From contig NZ_SWKK01000026.1 in assembly GCF_005144745.1 (NCBI RefSeq), positions 1 through 39,391 of the forward strand: a DNA stretch of 39,391 nucleotides, given 5' to 3'. The position numbers were made by a program, and so were the translations under genes. Of this stretch, positions 26,164 through 36,064 are shown one piece after another. Numbering within the stretch: position 1 is the first letter of the stretch; each line of letters begins with the position of its first letter. The notes beneath the pieces were generated by a model. It made no database searches. It saw only the letters and a program-made list of their open reading frames with translations, and was not told the DNA's origin. The stretch is from Flavobacterium sp. ASW18X (GTDB lineage: Bacteria > Bacteroidota > Bacteroidia > Flavobacteriales > Flavobacteriaceae).

Positions 26164-26694
26164 TTGAAACGAACCAGAATACATACCACCAAAAAACTTG
26201 AAAAATTAGTCAAGAAACTAATTTCTAACAACCACGATGCTGAGGATAGAATCCTAGGTAAATGGAAGGCGACAGTATTTTATGTAAATAGAAAAAAGTG
26301 CTGGCTAATCACCAATGCGCTAACTAAATATAATGTTGTTCTGACAGATATAAAAGCATCTGATTTAAAAGATATTGAAACAATTTTTAAGGAGGCGTTT
26401 TACGGACAACTGATTTATGATGGAATAATAATTGAATTTGAAAATCTAAACACATTGGTAGGCGAAATTGGCATTTATTCTACGGATAACGACCGAAGTA
26501 CGACTGGATTTCAGAATCATAATCTAGTATCTCTAGAGTGGTGGAAATACGAATTCGGCCCTTTAGAAAATATGCCTATCAAAGATTTAACAAACCGATT
26601 GAATACAACTGTAATACATATAGGAGAAGGGAAGAAAATGGCTGACTATACTAACCCAATCAGGGAAATGAAAAAAATATTAAACCACATATAA
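26164..26694 (+). CDS. DUF6933-like protein of unknown function
   Basis: 176 residues. The pattern IHTTKKLEKLVKK, GKWKATVFYVNRKKCWLITNALTKYNVVL matches the domain annotated as DUF6933, a soluble domain of unknown function. It starts with TTG (KRTRIHTTKK follows); no in-frame ATG is available before the conserved region. The C-terminal half (NHNLVSLEWWKYEFG, NRLNTTVI) has the usual length for the family. No functional clue from neighbours. Confidence 0.7.
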   Translation: MKRTRIHTTKKLEKLVKKLISNNHDAEDRILGKWKATVFYVNRKKCWLITNALTKYNVVLTDIKASDLKDIETIFKEAFYGQLIYDGIIIEFENLNTLVGEIGIYSTDNDRSTTGFQNHNLVSLEWWKYEFGPLENMPIKDLTNRLNTTVIHIGEGKKMADYTNPIREMKKILNHI

Positions 26695-27024
26695 TACAGG
26701 CTTCCATGGTACTGTATAATAGAGGTTCTAGTGCATAGCGGAAAGCAAAAGCTATTTTGCTGGCGTGCTGTACAGAGCTAAAGCGTTGAAGGTTAAAAAA
26801 AATTTCCTGTCGGGATAAGATTTAGTAGTTTTATACAAAAGCGATATTTCTTATTTTGTGGATGGTATTGTTATGTGCAAGATGACTAAATCACAAACTG
26901 AATATTTTAATATGTAATCAATACAATACTTTTAGTTACAATATTTGATATGATTACAACTTTATATTTTATTTATTTCGTATTTAGTGCTATTCAAAAA
27001 ACTAACTAACATCTTTTTTTAATT
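26695..27024. other. Intergenic stretch, one weak hairpin
   Basis: No gene seen. AGCAAAA-GCTA-TTTTGCT (26744-26761) forms a 7-bp stem without a T run and may end the upstream transcript. The rest is AT-rich and presumably carries the promoter of the peptidase gene. Confidence 0.4.
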
Positions 27025-29100
27025 GTGAGATATTTCCTTTTTCCATTAATAAGCTTAATTCTTCTATCGTGCCAGAAAGAGACCAAAAGACAAGTTTATA
27101 ACTATAGGCTATTTACCGACGATTCCATTAATGTGTCTTCTAAAGGATTAAAATATGTAAATCACTATACAGGTTTTGAAACTTTTGAAAGTACCCAACT
27201 CAATGAGTTTACTAAGTATCAAGATAGTCTGGTCAAAAACTATTTTGACAAACCATCCTATAAAGCTTTTGAAGAAAATATAAATAATCTAACTAAAAGT
27301 AACTTCGTTTCATATGGAAAGCATAGACCTCTAAATGATTCCATTGCTTTTGTTACTATTTCAAAAGATTCAACCACTTTTTTAGCCAAATACAATTACA
27401 AAACGAACGATGTTATTAATAAAATTGAATTTCCAGAGTTAGAAGGTGCATCCGAAATAAATATTAATTACGCTGGAAAAGCGTTATCCTTCTATAATGA
27501 AACTGATGAAGGACACAAATTATTTGTCTATTCTTATCCTAAAAAAGAATTATTATTTTCTACCAACGAAGGTGTAAATCCATATTTTTACCTGAGTTCT
27601 ACTTGGTTTGGAGAAAATAGTATTGCTTACATTGCGTTTCCCTACCAGGATAATGCTACGGATTCTTATATAGCATCGGTTAATCTTGAGAATAAACAGA
27701 TATCCAAAATTTTTTCACACAAAGACTACCCTAATGCTAATAATGAAAATTGGCTCATTCCAATAACCTCAAGTAGCTCTTCACCTATCCTGCAGGCTTA
27801 CGTGGCAAATGCTGGAGATATTTATGAATCTTTTTATATCAATAGGGAAGAATTTACTAAACCAAATCCAAAATGGAATAGACTTGCTGCCATACATGAT
27901 AGTACTACATATTTTGGTGATGAAAGAAATGGAAAATTCATTTATAGAACATATATCAATAATAAATTAGTCGTTCAACAAGCTGACATTACTGAAAATG
28001 GTTTAACCAACAAGGAGACTTTATTCGTTCCTGAAACCGATTCTAACATAGGCGAAATTGCTGTAACTAAAGAAGATATTTACGTTGTAGTTAACGAGGA
28101 CGGCATTGACTCAAAACTCTATAAAATAACTAATAATGGTAACGAGCTTGTAGACATTGATTATCCAACAGTAAATATTGAGGTATATAATTCCTTTGCC
28201 GATATTGATAACCTAGTATTCTATACCACAGATTGGGGAAAAGGAACGGCTTTCTATAATGTCAATGGAAAAGGGGTCCATACCAATTTACTTACAGATC
28301 CTTATCCTAAGGAGTATGACAACATAACCTATGAAGTTATATCTGCAAAATCACATGACAATAAGGAAGTACCAGTAACTATAGTAAACAGGAAAGACTT
28401 CAAATTAAATCCGGATTTAAAAACCATTGTTTATGCGTATGGAGCATATGGTATAAATGCCACCCCCCTTAATAAGGATGCAATACAGAAGTTTATACTA
28501 GACGGTAATCAATTTATAATCGCACATGTAAGAGGTGGAGCTGAAAAAGGACAACAATGGTATTTTGATGGTATCCTCGATAAAAAAGAAAATTCCTGGA
28601 AAGATGTATTATCCACAGTAAAACACCTAAGAGATTCTAATCTAGTAAACAAAGAACGTGTTGGTTTATTGTTTGGAAGTGCAGGTGGAATCTCTTGTGG
28701 AATGGCATTAAACGAGAAACCAGAATGGTTCTCAGCAGCAGCTGGCCTTTCCGCTGGGATGAATCCATTAAGACTAACCAATCACGAGAATTATAGCCAG
28801 TCTGACCAAATTTATGATTTTGGTGATGTAGAAACGGAAGAAGGTGTGTCCGCTCTTTATAAAATGGATCCGGTAATTCATTTCAATAGTTTAAAAGAAT
28901 ATCCACCAACCTTACTTATGGTTGGTGAAAAAGATGATTTGGTTCCAAACTCAGCATCCGCTAAATATATAGCTCATTTGCAAACTTCTAATTCAAAAAC
29001 AACAAATCCTTATTTGTATCTAAAATATAAAGATGAAGGTCACTATCTTCCCAATGATGCTTTCATAAAAGCAATATTTTTTCTAGAAAGCGAACTATAA
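27025..29100 (+). CDS. Prolyl-oligopeptidase-family serine peptidase, lipoprotein
   Basis: 691 residues, the usual length of the S9A family. The GTG start is fixed by the lipoprotein signal that follows (RYFLFPLISLILLSC, Cys16). The N-terminal part to about 400 is the beta-propeller, the C-terminal part the alpha/beta-hydrolase. The triad is Ser552 in FGSAGG, Asp637 in GEKDDLVP and His673 in DEGHYLP. The elbow has Phe where prolyl oligopeptidase has Gly (GGSNGG). YAYGAYGIN and HVRGGAEKGQQWY are typical family marks. It should cut short proline-containing peptides in the periplasm. Divergence from the canonical elbow leaves specificity open. Confidence 0.9.
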   Translation: MRYFLFPLISLILLSCQKETKRQVYNYRLFTDDSINVSSKGLKYVNHYTGFETFESTQLNEFTKYQDSLVKNYFDKPSYKAFEENINNLTKSNFVSYGKHRPLNDSIAFVTISKDSTTFLAKYNYKTNDVINKIEFPELEGASEININYAGKALSFYNETDEGHKLFVYSYPKKELLFSTNEGVNPYFYLSSTWFGENSIAYIAFPYQDNATDSYIASVNLENKQISKIFSHKDYPNANNENWLIPITSSSSSPILQAYVANAGDIYESFYINREEFTKPNPKWNRLAAIHDSTTYFGDERNGKFIYRTYINNKLVVQQADITENGLTNKETLFVPETDSNIGEIAVTKEDIYVVVNEDGIDSKLYKITNNGNELVDIDYPTVNIEVYNSFADIDNLVFYTTDWGKGTAFYNVNGKGVHTNLLTDPYPKEYDNITYEVISAKSHDNKEVPVTIVNRKDFKLNPDLKTIVYAYGAYGINATPLNKDAIQKFILDGNQFIIAHVRGGAEKGQQWYFDGILDKKENSWKDVLSTVKHLRDSNLVNKERVGLLFGSAGGISCGMALNEKPEWFSAAAGLSAGMNPLRLTNHENYSQSDQIYDFGDVETEEGVSALYKMDPVIHFNSLKEYPPTLLMVGEKDDLVPNSASAKYIAHLQTSNSKTTNPYLYLKYKDEGHYLPNDAFIKAIFFLESEL

Positions 29101-29259
29101 GTATATTATTTCTTGTGTTTTATCAAAAAAAGATTAATTAAGGCACATGATAAAGCTTACCATGTAGTTTATATCAGCTAGTATATTTATCTAATTTTAG
29201 TTTATCTATTTCCTTTTCTGCCATTTTGATATTTAGTCCTTTTAAACAGCACGGATTTC

Positions 29260-29275
29260 CGTAATTTGGCGTTGT
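29260..29275 (+). promoter_or_regulatory. Promoter-like block before the serine hydrolase gene
   Basis: CGTAATTTGGCGTTGT, one base different from 16351-16366. A CTTTTAAA stretch lies about 20 bases upstream in both cases, which fits a -33/-7 promoter with a TAnTTTG variant. It lies 39 bp before the start codon at 29315. Confidence 0.35.
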
Positions 29276-29314
29276 GTAGATTAGCTTAAATTAGCCGAAT
29301 AAAAGATAGAACCA

Positions 29315-30571
29315 ATGAACAAAACCGCTATTCTATATTTTCTTTTTGGTGTTTTAATCGTATCCTGTAACCAAAAAAAATCAACAACCCCAGAAAACAA
29401 AACCGAAGCGCTAACGGCTAAAGATTCATTGACGGCAAAATTAGATTCTATTCAAAAGAATGGGGAAATTATAGGATTTGGGGTTGCAATGGTAAATGAG
29501 GATGGCGTGCTTTATGAGAAAGGTTTTGGATTTTCTAACATTGAGACCAAAGAAAAATATACAAAAAATACGGTTCAGCACATAGCTTCCGTTTCTAAAA
29601 CATTGATTGGGATTAGCTTACTAAAAGCTCAAGAATTGGGTAAATTACAACTTGATAATCCGGTTAACAACTACCTTCCGTTTAAGGTAACAAATCCCTA
29701 TCGCCCCAAAGAAACCATAACCATTAGACATTTAGCAACCCACACATCTGGAATCAATGATTCTGAAATTTACATGAACACCTCTTGGTACTTAACGGAG
29801 AACCAAGACTTGTCTAGTATAAGAACGGATTATCCAGCACAACAGTTAAACCCAAACAGCAGTAAAGTGTCAATGGAGGAATATGTAAGGGGATATTTAA
29901 AAGAAAATGGGGCGTACTACAACAAGAACAATTATATAGACTTTAATCCGGGAGAACGATACAATTATTCAAATATTGGGGCAACGCTCTGTGCACTTGT
30001 TATTGAAAAAGCAACGGGTAAACCATTTGATGTGTTTACAAAAGAACACATACTAAAACCTTTAGGTATGAATGCTTCGGGTTGGTCGTTAGAAGCTATT
30101 GATGTGTCAAAACATTCAAGACTCTATAGGAACGACTATTCTGTATTGCCTTTTTACACCGCAATGACCTATCCAGATGGTATGCTCATATCATCACCAA
30201 CCGATATGGCGAAATATCTAGCAGAATTGGTCAAAGGATATGCCGGAAAAGGAACACTTTTAAGTAAAGAAGGCTATAGCGAATTTTTTACTAAACAACT
30301 CCAAGAAGATAATTTTGAGTATAGAAATGCTTCTAATCCTTACAATGGAGATTATAGCCCTGCTTTGTTTATAGGTTACAGTGCCAAAGGCTATGTTGGG
30401 CACTCTGGAGGCGATGCAGGTGTTGGTACTTGGATGTATTTTGATACGGACAAAAAAACGGGCAGATACATAGTCATAAATACCGATATGGGGAATGACA
30501 ATAGGGCAAAGGAATTAGAGTATTATGCCATCTGGGACTTAATGAATGCGTATTTTGACAAATTGAAATAG
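29315..30571 (+). CDS. Beta-lactamase-fold serine hydrolase, lipoprotein
   Basis: 418 residues with a lipoprotein signal (MNKTAILYFLFGVLIVSC, Cys18). The penicillin-binding/class C beta-lactamase motifs are complete: S92-V-S-K95 (SxxK), Y218-S-N220 (YxN) and H363-S-G-G (KTG equivalent). Such proteins in Bacteroidota act as esterases, D-aminopeptidases or peptidoglycan-modifying enzymes rather than resistance enzymes; HSGG in the third motif supports an esterase or peptidase. It faces the periplasm. Isolated gene with its own promoter-like block. Confidence 0.88.
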   Translation: MNKTAILYFLFGVLIVSCNQKKSTTPENKTEALTAKDSLTAKLDSIQKNGEIIGFGVAMVNEDGVLYEKGFGFSNIETKEKYTKNTVQHIASVSKTLIGISLLKAQELGKLQLDNPVNNYLPFKVTNPYRPKETITIRHLATHTSGINDSEIYMNTSWYLTENQDLSSIRTDYPAQQLNPNSSKVSMEEYVRGYLKENGAYYNKNNYIDFNPGERYNYSNIGATLCALVIEKATGKPFDVFTKEHILKPLGMNASGWSLEAIDVSKHSRLYRNDYSVLPFYTAMTYPDGMLISSPTDMAKYLAELVKGYAGKGTLLSKEGYSEFFTKQLQEDNFEYRNASNPYNGDYSPALFIGYSAKGYVGHSGGDAGVGTWMYFDTDKKTGRYIVINTDMGNDNRAKELEYYAIWDLMNAYFDKLK

Positions 30572-30594
30572 TGCTTCAGGGCAATCAAAAGAGT

Positions 30595-30628
30595 GGGTGA
30601 ATACTAGCTACTACACCCTTTTTGATTT
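30595..30628 (+). terminator. Possible terminator after the serine hydrolase
   Basis: GGGTG (30595-30599) can pair with CACCC (30614-30618) and is followed by TTTTTG and, further on, a longer T run. The stem is only 5 bp with a 14-base loop, so the call is weak. Confidence 0.4.
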
Positions 30629-30824
30629 GTTTTTTTTGCTGAATCGTGTACGGTAGTTTTTAAGATAAAATCAACTTCCCGGTTCGCTAACTTTTGTCTT
30701 ATCTAGTAATAAGAATTACCTTGTTTTAGATTGGGTGTAAAGATTCCATATTCTAAAATTAAACTTTACTTAATACCCTACTTACCTAAAGTGGCTATCA
30801 TTGCTCTAAACAGATTAGACCACT

Positions 30825-31367
30825 ATGACTGCGCCAGATTTAGAATTGTTTCAATTGATTAAGAAAGACAATCAATTGGCGTTTAGGCAGTTGTATGACC
30901 GTCACTGGAAAAAACAGTTTTACTTTGCTGTTGGCTTTTTAAAAGATGAAACATTGGCCAAGGATGTTGTACAAGAGGTCTTTTGTATACTCTGGGAGAA
31001 ACGTGATCATTTGAATATTCAACATTTTGGTTCTTATTTACACAGTATAACAAGAAATAAATGTTTGGAGCATCTTAAGAAATCTGTTGTGTTTAAAGAT
31101 GTTTTACTACACATGGATGCTTTAAATGCAGAAAACACCACAGAACAGCATATACACTATTTAGAAACCAAAGAAAAAATAGAAAAAGAGATAAACAGTT
31201 TGCCAAATAAAACCAAGCAGATTTTTAGGTTAAGTAGACATCAAGAATTATCTCATAAAGAAATTGCGAAAAAAATGAATGTATCTACCAAGACCGTAGA
31301 ATATCATATTTCGCAGTCAATCAAGAAGTTATCTGCTTCAATGGCATCTTTCCTATTCTTTATTTAA
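30825..31367 (+). CDS. ECF RNA polymerase sigma factor, FecI-like
   Basis: 180 residues with sigma region 2 (residues about 10-75, FRQLYDRHWKKQFYFAVGFL and DVVQEVFCILWEKR) and region 4 (about 122-175, LPNKTKQIFRLSRHQELSHK, VSTKTVEYHISQSIKKL). This is the FecI-type group that Bacteroidota pair with FecR anti-sigma factors and SusC transporters. It should switch on the downstream susC-susD-GDPD genes when substrate is present. The anti-sigma gene follows after 64 bp. Confidence 0.93.
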   Translation: MTAPDLELFQLIKKDNQLAFRQLYDRHWKKQFYFAVGFLKDETLAKDVVQEVFCILWEKRDHLNIQHFGSYLHSITRNKCLEHLKKSVVFKDVLLHMDALNAENTTEQHIHYLETKEKIEKEINSLPNKTKQIFRLSRHQELSHKEIAKKMNVSTKTVEYHISQSIKKLSASMASFLFFI

Positions 31368-31431
31368 AAAAATAGCTTTTTCATTTAGGGTGCTTGGTCA
31401 TTTTTAACTCTTAGTAATAGAGAACCAAAAG

Positions 31432-32427
31432 ATGACTGAAAAAGAGTTACAAATTTTAATAGAAAAATACACTGCAGGTAATTGCTCCCAAAAGGAAAAA
31501 GAACTTGTGGACCGTGTTTTAGCTTCATATGAAAATAAAGAAGTTATTCCTTTTGATGTTGAGAAGGAAAAAGCTATTGAAAAGAATATTTTTTCAGCAA
31601 TACAAGCTCAAATCAAAGCTACGGATAACAAGAAGTCTTTTTCTATAGGTATAAGACAAGTATTTAAAGTTGCCGCTTCTTTAGTCTTATTAATTGGTTT
31701 GGGTTATATGGTGGTGAGTAAGGGCCAAGAATATAATAAGGCGAAGGTGGCCCAAGTAGAAATGTTGGCACAACAAACAGATTGGGGAAAAAGAGCAACC
31801 ATAAATCTAAGTGATGGTACTAAAGTAACCCTTAATGCCGGTAGTAAACTTAACTTCCCAAAATCGTTTAAAGGGCAAAAACTAAGAGAGGTCTTTTTAG
31901 AAGGCGAAGCTTTTTTTGAAGTAGCAGAAAATAAAGAACAACCTTTCGTTGTGCATTCCAATGCTATAGATACCCAAGTGTTAGGCACTTCTTTTAATGT
32001 AAATGCATATTCGTTTAACGAGGCTATCGCTGTTACTGTTAAAACCGGTAAGGTAAAGGTATTTAATACAAAAGCAGAATCTAATAATATTTTGGAATTG
32101 AACCCTATGGAGTTGGCCTATTTCAACAAATCGGCAAATACGCTATCCAAATCAAAAGTATCCAATGAGAATTTTCTGGATTGGAAAAATGGTATCATCA
32201 GATTTAATGATATCAGCTTTTCCGAAGCGGCTAATATGTTGAGCAGAAGGTATGGAATTACTGTCCATTTTAAACACCAAGGGTTAAAGAATTGTCACGT
32301 TACGGCCAGATATGAAAAAGCAAATTTAAAGGTGGTTTTAGAAAGTATAAAGTTTGCCACCAAAGGGTTTGATTATGAAATTAAAGAAGGTAACCAAGTA
32401 TTATTTAAAGGCCTTTGCAAGGAATAG
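31432..32427 (+). CDS. FecR-family anti-sigma factor
   Basis: 331 residues. The cytoplasmic N-terminus (1-75) would hold the sigma factor; a single membrane helix lies at about 77-96 (VFKVAASLVLLIGLGYMVV). The periplasmic FecR domain (about 118-215, INLSDGTKVTLNAGSKLNFP, VFLEGEAFFEVAENKEQPF) is followed by a C-terminal DUF4974-type domain (FNDISFSEAANMLSRRYGI), which resembles the STN domain. It relays the signal from the STN domain of the SusC protein encoded next. Confidence 0.94.
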   Translation: MTEKELQILIEKYTAGNCSQKEKELVDRVLASYENKEVIPFDVEKEKAIEKNIFSAIQAQIKATDNKKSFSIGIRQVFKVAASLVLLIGLGYMVVSKGQEYNKAKVAQVEMLAQQTDWGKRATINLSDGTKVTLNAGSKLNFPKSFKGQKLREVFLEGEAFFEVAENKEQPFVVHSNAIDTQVLGTSFNVNAYSFNEAIAVTVKTGKVKVFNTKAESNNILELNPMELAYFNKSANTLSKSKVSNENFLDWKNGIIRFNDISFSEAANMLSRRYGITVHFKHQGLKNCHVTARYEKANLKVVLESIKFATKGFDYEIKEGNQVLFKGLCKE

Positions 32428-32485
32428 ATCCAAACAACAAACTCTAAAAAAATACACTATGTAAACACTATTATTTAAAACAAAA

Positions 32486-32532
32486 GCAGCCTGCGAAACT
32501 TTGGCGAGGATCTACAGACTGCAAAGCTTTTT
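32486..32532 (+). promoter_or_regulatory. Structured leader of susC, possible attenuator
   Basis: In the 143-bp gap before susC, GCAGCCTG (32486-32493) can pair with CAGACTGC (32515-32522) with one mismatch, directly followed by AAAGCTTTTT. The arrangement of hairpin plus T run 40 bp before the start codon could attenuate or stabilise the transcript. Function not shown. Confidence 0.3.
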
Positions 32533-32570
32533 AACGATTAATAATTAACCATTAAACATTCTGTGAAGAT

Positions 32571-35500
32571 ATGAATTCACTAACTATTAAGCAATTTATA
32601 GCGTTAACAATGAAAGTCTATTTTATTTGTGTGATTGTGGCGCTCTTGAATCCGCTATTGGCATCAAATGTCAAAGCCCAAAAGTTGGATCAAGTAACGG
32701 TAGACCTGCATCTAAAACAAGCAACCATAGAAGAGGTAATAACCGCTATAGAATACCAAACCGATTTTAATTTTGTATACGGTAGATCCATAACCGGCAT
32801 TAAAAATAAGTATAACCTTAGTTATAATAAGGTTTCTTTGCGTTCTGTGCTAGAATTATTAGCCAAAGATGCTGGCTTGGCTTTTAGAAGACTTAATTAT
32901 AATATTTCTATAGACAAAAGACCCAAGGCTACTAAAGCAATAGTAGAAAGTATATTTCAAGAAATAAAAGGAAAAGTACTAGATGAAAATGGGCAGCCAC
33001 TACCTGGGGCGTCGGTGGTGGAACAAGGTACAACCAACGGTACCGCTACTGATTTTGACGGAAATTTTGTACTAGAGGTTAACCCCGGAGCCGTTTTGGA
33101 GGTATCTTATATTGGGTATAATATGGAGCTGGTTACCGTGGGTACTCAAATAGAATATAACATTCAATTAAGTCTGGCATCATCTAGTTTACAAGAAGTT
33201 GTTTTAATTGGTTACGGGCAACAGGCAAGGGCAAAAGTAGTGGGATCAGTGGCAGCGATGAAAAGTAAAGAATTACAAAATGTTACCGCTGCCTCCGTAG
33301 ACCAGCAATTGGCCGGTAAATTATCAGGGGTTATAATCAATCAATCTAACGGACAACCAGGGACAGATTCGCAAATAATAATTAGAGGTACAGGAACATT
33401 GACTGCAGGTTCTAATCCACTTATTGTTGTGGACGGCTTTCCCTTAACAGAAGGGAGTACGTTAAGCTCTGTTAATCCAAATGATATTGAGGATATTAAT
33501 ATTTTAAAAGATGCGGCATCTGCATCAATTTATGGTTCTAGAGCAGCTAACGGGGTCATTTTAATTACCACAAAGGCAGGTAAATTTAACCAAGAAACAA
33601 GAATTACTCTAGAAACATATGGAGGTATACAACAACAAAGCTCTGGTGTGGAGTTGGTAGATGCTTATGAACATGCCCAATTCTTGACGGAATCTAGAAA
33701 CTGGGGGTATGTTTCTAAAGACCCTTTAAATAGAAGTGAGACAGACCCAAATAGTGTAAGGGTAACTAAACTTATAAATGGAAAGCAAATAGATGGTCGC
33801 GAATTATTTTTGCCCGAACTAGAACCTTACCTAAATGGGGTGCCAGGTTTGTTGAACACAGATTGGATAGATGAAGGGTTTAGGAGCGCTCCAATAACTA
33901 ATTATGCACTTTCTATTTCTGGCGGAAACGAGAAAACAACATTCTTTACTTCTTTAGGTTATTTTGATCAAGAGGGAGTAGTAATTGGCACAGATTTTAA
34001 ACGGTATTCTGCTTCTTTGAATATGCAGACCAAGATTACGGACAAGATTAAATTTGGTGTGAATTTAAAACCAACCTACTCGGTAGAAAACTCCGTAGAC
34101 CAAGGTAGTCGTAGTAATGGTGTTTTGGGTTTAATTTCAGTAAGTTTTCCCATGTATAGCCCCTATTATGCGGATGGAAGTATCGACATTAGCGATCAAT
34201 TGGTTAATGAACAACGCGAAATTGAAGGCGTTAGGGTCAATGGTACCCCTGTAGAGAATTTAGTGGCAACGGCTAATTTAATCACAGATGAAAAAAGCCG
34301 ATTTAGAATTTTTGGTAATGCTTTTTTAGATGCGGAAATAATCAAGGGGTTAACCTATAGATTTTCTTTGGGTGGAGATTACGATACTTATGTAAGGGAT
34401 TACTATTACCCAATAGGAGTTGGTTCTTACAGAACACCTGCACCACGAGCAGATGCAAATGCCGAACAGCGTAAGCAAAATAAAGTGAACTATTTGCTAG
34501 AGAATACGCTAACCTTCGATAGAACTTTTGGTAAACATCATTTTAATGTATTGGCAGGTTATACGTTTCAAAAAGAGAAAATTGATTACACAAGGGTTGT
34601 AGGCACTGGTTTTGCAGATGATAACATACAGAATATAGGTGGTGCCAGTGCATTTACTGCTACTGCAGATGTGGGTATTTGGGCACTAGAGTCTTACTTA
34701 GGTCGTGTACAGTATGATTTTGATGATAAGTACCTAGTAACGGCGGCTATACGTAGAGATGGATCATCTCGTTTTGGTGTAAATAACCGTTGGGGTAATT
34801 TTCCATCCATTGCCGGTGGCTGGGTATTTAGTAGAGAAACATTTTTTCCAGACTCAAACATCTTAAGTTTTGGTAAACTTTCGGCCAGTTGGGGGCAAAC
34901 AGGAAATAACCAGATTGGTACTTATGCTTCCAAAGCCTTGGTAACCGATTCAAATTATGTATTTGGTAACGGTATTGCCCCAGGTTACATAACTACATCT
35001 GCTCCAAATCCAGATTTAGGATGGGAGGTAGCATCTTCTCTAAACATAGGATTGGATTTAGGGTTTTTCAATAATAAGTTGAATTTTAATATGGCTTATT
35101 ATAAAACCAACACAAAAGACTTGTTGTTAGATGTACCTGTACCGCAGCAAACCGGTTATGACAATGTGTTGGCCAATATTGGTGAAATGGAAAACCAAGG
35201 CTGGGAATTTCAAATTTTTGGAAACGGTTTCAAGGCGGGAGACCTTGGTATTGGTTTTAATGCAAACCTTACTTCTTACAAGAACAAGGTATTGGCATTG
35301 GGTCCTGGCCAAGACAGGATAGCAACAGGTAGGGATCAATTGTTTGTAACACAAATTGGTAGGCCAATTGCAGAAATTTATGGGTATAAGCTAGATGGTG
35401 TTTTTAAGACTCAAGAAGAAATAGACAACACACCACATTTAGACGGCACGCTTACTGGAGATTTAAGGGTTGTAGATGTTAATGGTGATGGACAAATTAA

Positions 35501-36053
35501 TGATGACGATAAGATTGCCAAAGGTACTTTTGCGCCAGACTTCACTTATGGTTTTGGTGCCAATTTAGATTACAAAGGATTCAATTTAAGCTTCAATTTT
35601 GTAGGTGTTGCCGGCAGAACATTATTAGATGGCGATTTAAGTTCTTTAACGGAAGCCGGAGAAGGTTTTGCGGTACCAACCAAATATTATTTCAATAACA
35701 GGTATCACCCTGTAAATAATCCAGACGGTTTCTTGGGCCAGCCTAATTTTGGTAATTTCTCTAACTCAAGAAAAATCTTAAGAAGCTCCGTTACGGTAGA
35801 TGAAAATAATGGCGATTATTTTAGGTTTAGAGATGTTCGTTTAGGGTATACTTTCCAAAAAAATATACTAGACAAGTTACAATTACAGGGATTACAAGTA
35901 TACCTATCTGGTAATAATTTGTTTACGGCTACAGATTGGCGCGGGTGGAACCCAGATGGTACCACCAGTAATATTCTAACATCGGGGTACAACTCTGGTG
36001 GCAATTATCCAATTGCAAGAACCTATACCGTCGGATTAAAAATAACCTACTAA
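32571..36053 (+). CDS. SusC/RagA TonB-dependent outer-membrane transporter with STN domain
   Basis: 1160 residues. After a signal peptide (cleavage near SNVKAQ, 32-37) come an STN signalling domain (about 40-115, VTVDLHLKQATIEEVITAIE), a carboxypeptidase-regulatory-like domain (132-205, IKGKVLDENGQPLPGASVV), the TonB-box region (LQEVVLIGYGQQ, about 207-218), the plug with ADGVILITTK-like SRAANGVILITTKAG, and the 22-strand barrel ending YPIARTYTVGLKITY. Together with the SusD lipoprotein it forms an energised uptake channel. The STN domain makes it a sensor that signals through the FecR/FecI pair upstream. Substrate probably related to the GDPD enzyme downstream. Confidence 0.96.
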   Translation: MNSLTIKQFIALTMKVYFICVIVALLNPLLASNVKAQKLDQVTVDLHLKQATIEEVITAIEYQTDFNFVYGRSITGIKNKYNLSYNKVSLRSVLELLAKDAGLAFRRLNYNISIDKRPKATKAIVESIFQEIKGKVLDENGQPLPGASVVEQGTTNGTATDFDGNFVLEVNPGAVLEVSYIGYNMELVTVGTQIEYNIQLSLASSSLQEVVLIGYGQQARAKVVGSVAAMKSKELQNVTAASVDQQLAGKLSGVIINQSNGQPGTDSQIIIRGTGTLTAGSNPLIVVDGFPLTEGSTLSSVNPNDIEDINILKDAASASIYGSRAANGVILITTKAGKFNQETRITLETYGGIQQQSSGVELVDAYEHAQFLTESRNWGYVSKDPLNRSETDPNSVRVTKLINGKQIDGRELFLPELEPYLNGVPGLLNTDWIDEGFRSAPITNYALSISGGNEKTTFFTSLGYFDQEGVVIGTDFKRYSASLNMQTKITDKIKFGVNLKPTYSVENSVDQGSRSNGVLGLISVSFPMYSPYYADGSIDISDQLVNEQREIEGVRVNGTPVENLVATANLITDEKSRFRIFGNAFLDAEIIKGLTYRFSLGGDYDTYVRDYYYPIGVGSYRTPAPRADANAEQRKQNKVNYLLENTLTFDRTFGKHHFNVLAGYTFQKEKIDYTRVVGTGFADDNIQNIGGASAFTATADVGIWALESYLGRVQYDFDDKYLVTAAIRRDGSSRFGVNNRWGNFPSIAGGWVFSRETFFPDSNILSFGKLSASWGQTGNNQIGTYASKALVTDSNYVFGNGIAPGYITTSAPNPDLGWEVASSLNIGLDLGFFNNKLNFNMAYYKTNTKDLLLDVPVPQQTGYDNVLANIGEMENQGWEFQIFGNGFKAGDLGIGFNANLTSYKNKVLALGPGQDRIATGRDQLFVTQIGRPIAEIYGYKLDGVFKTQEEIDNTPHLDGTLTGDLRVVDVNGDGQINDDDKIAKGTFAPDFTYGFGANLDYKGFNLSFNFVGVAGRTLLDGDLSSLTEAGEGFAVPTKYYFNNRYHPVNNPDGFLGQPNFGNFSNSRKILRSSVTVDENNGDYFRFRDVRLGYTFQKNILDKLQLQGLQVYLSGNNLFTATDWRGWNPDGTTSNILTSGYNSGGNYPIARTYTVGLKITY

Positions 36054-36064
36054 AAACCAATACA

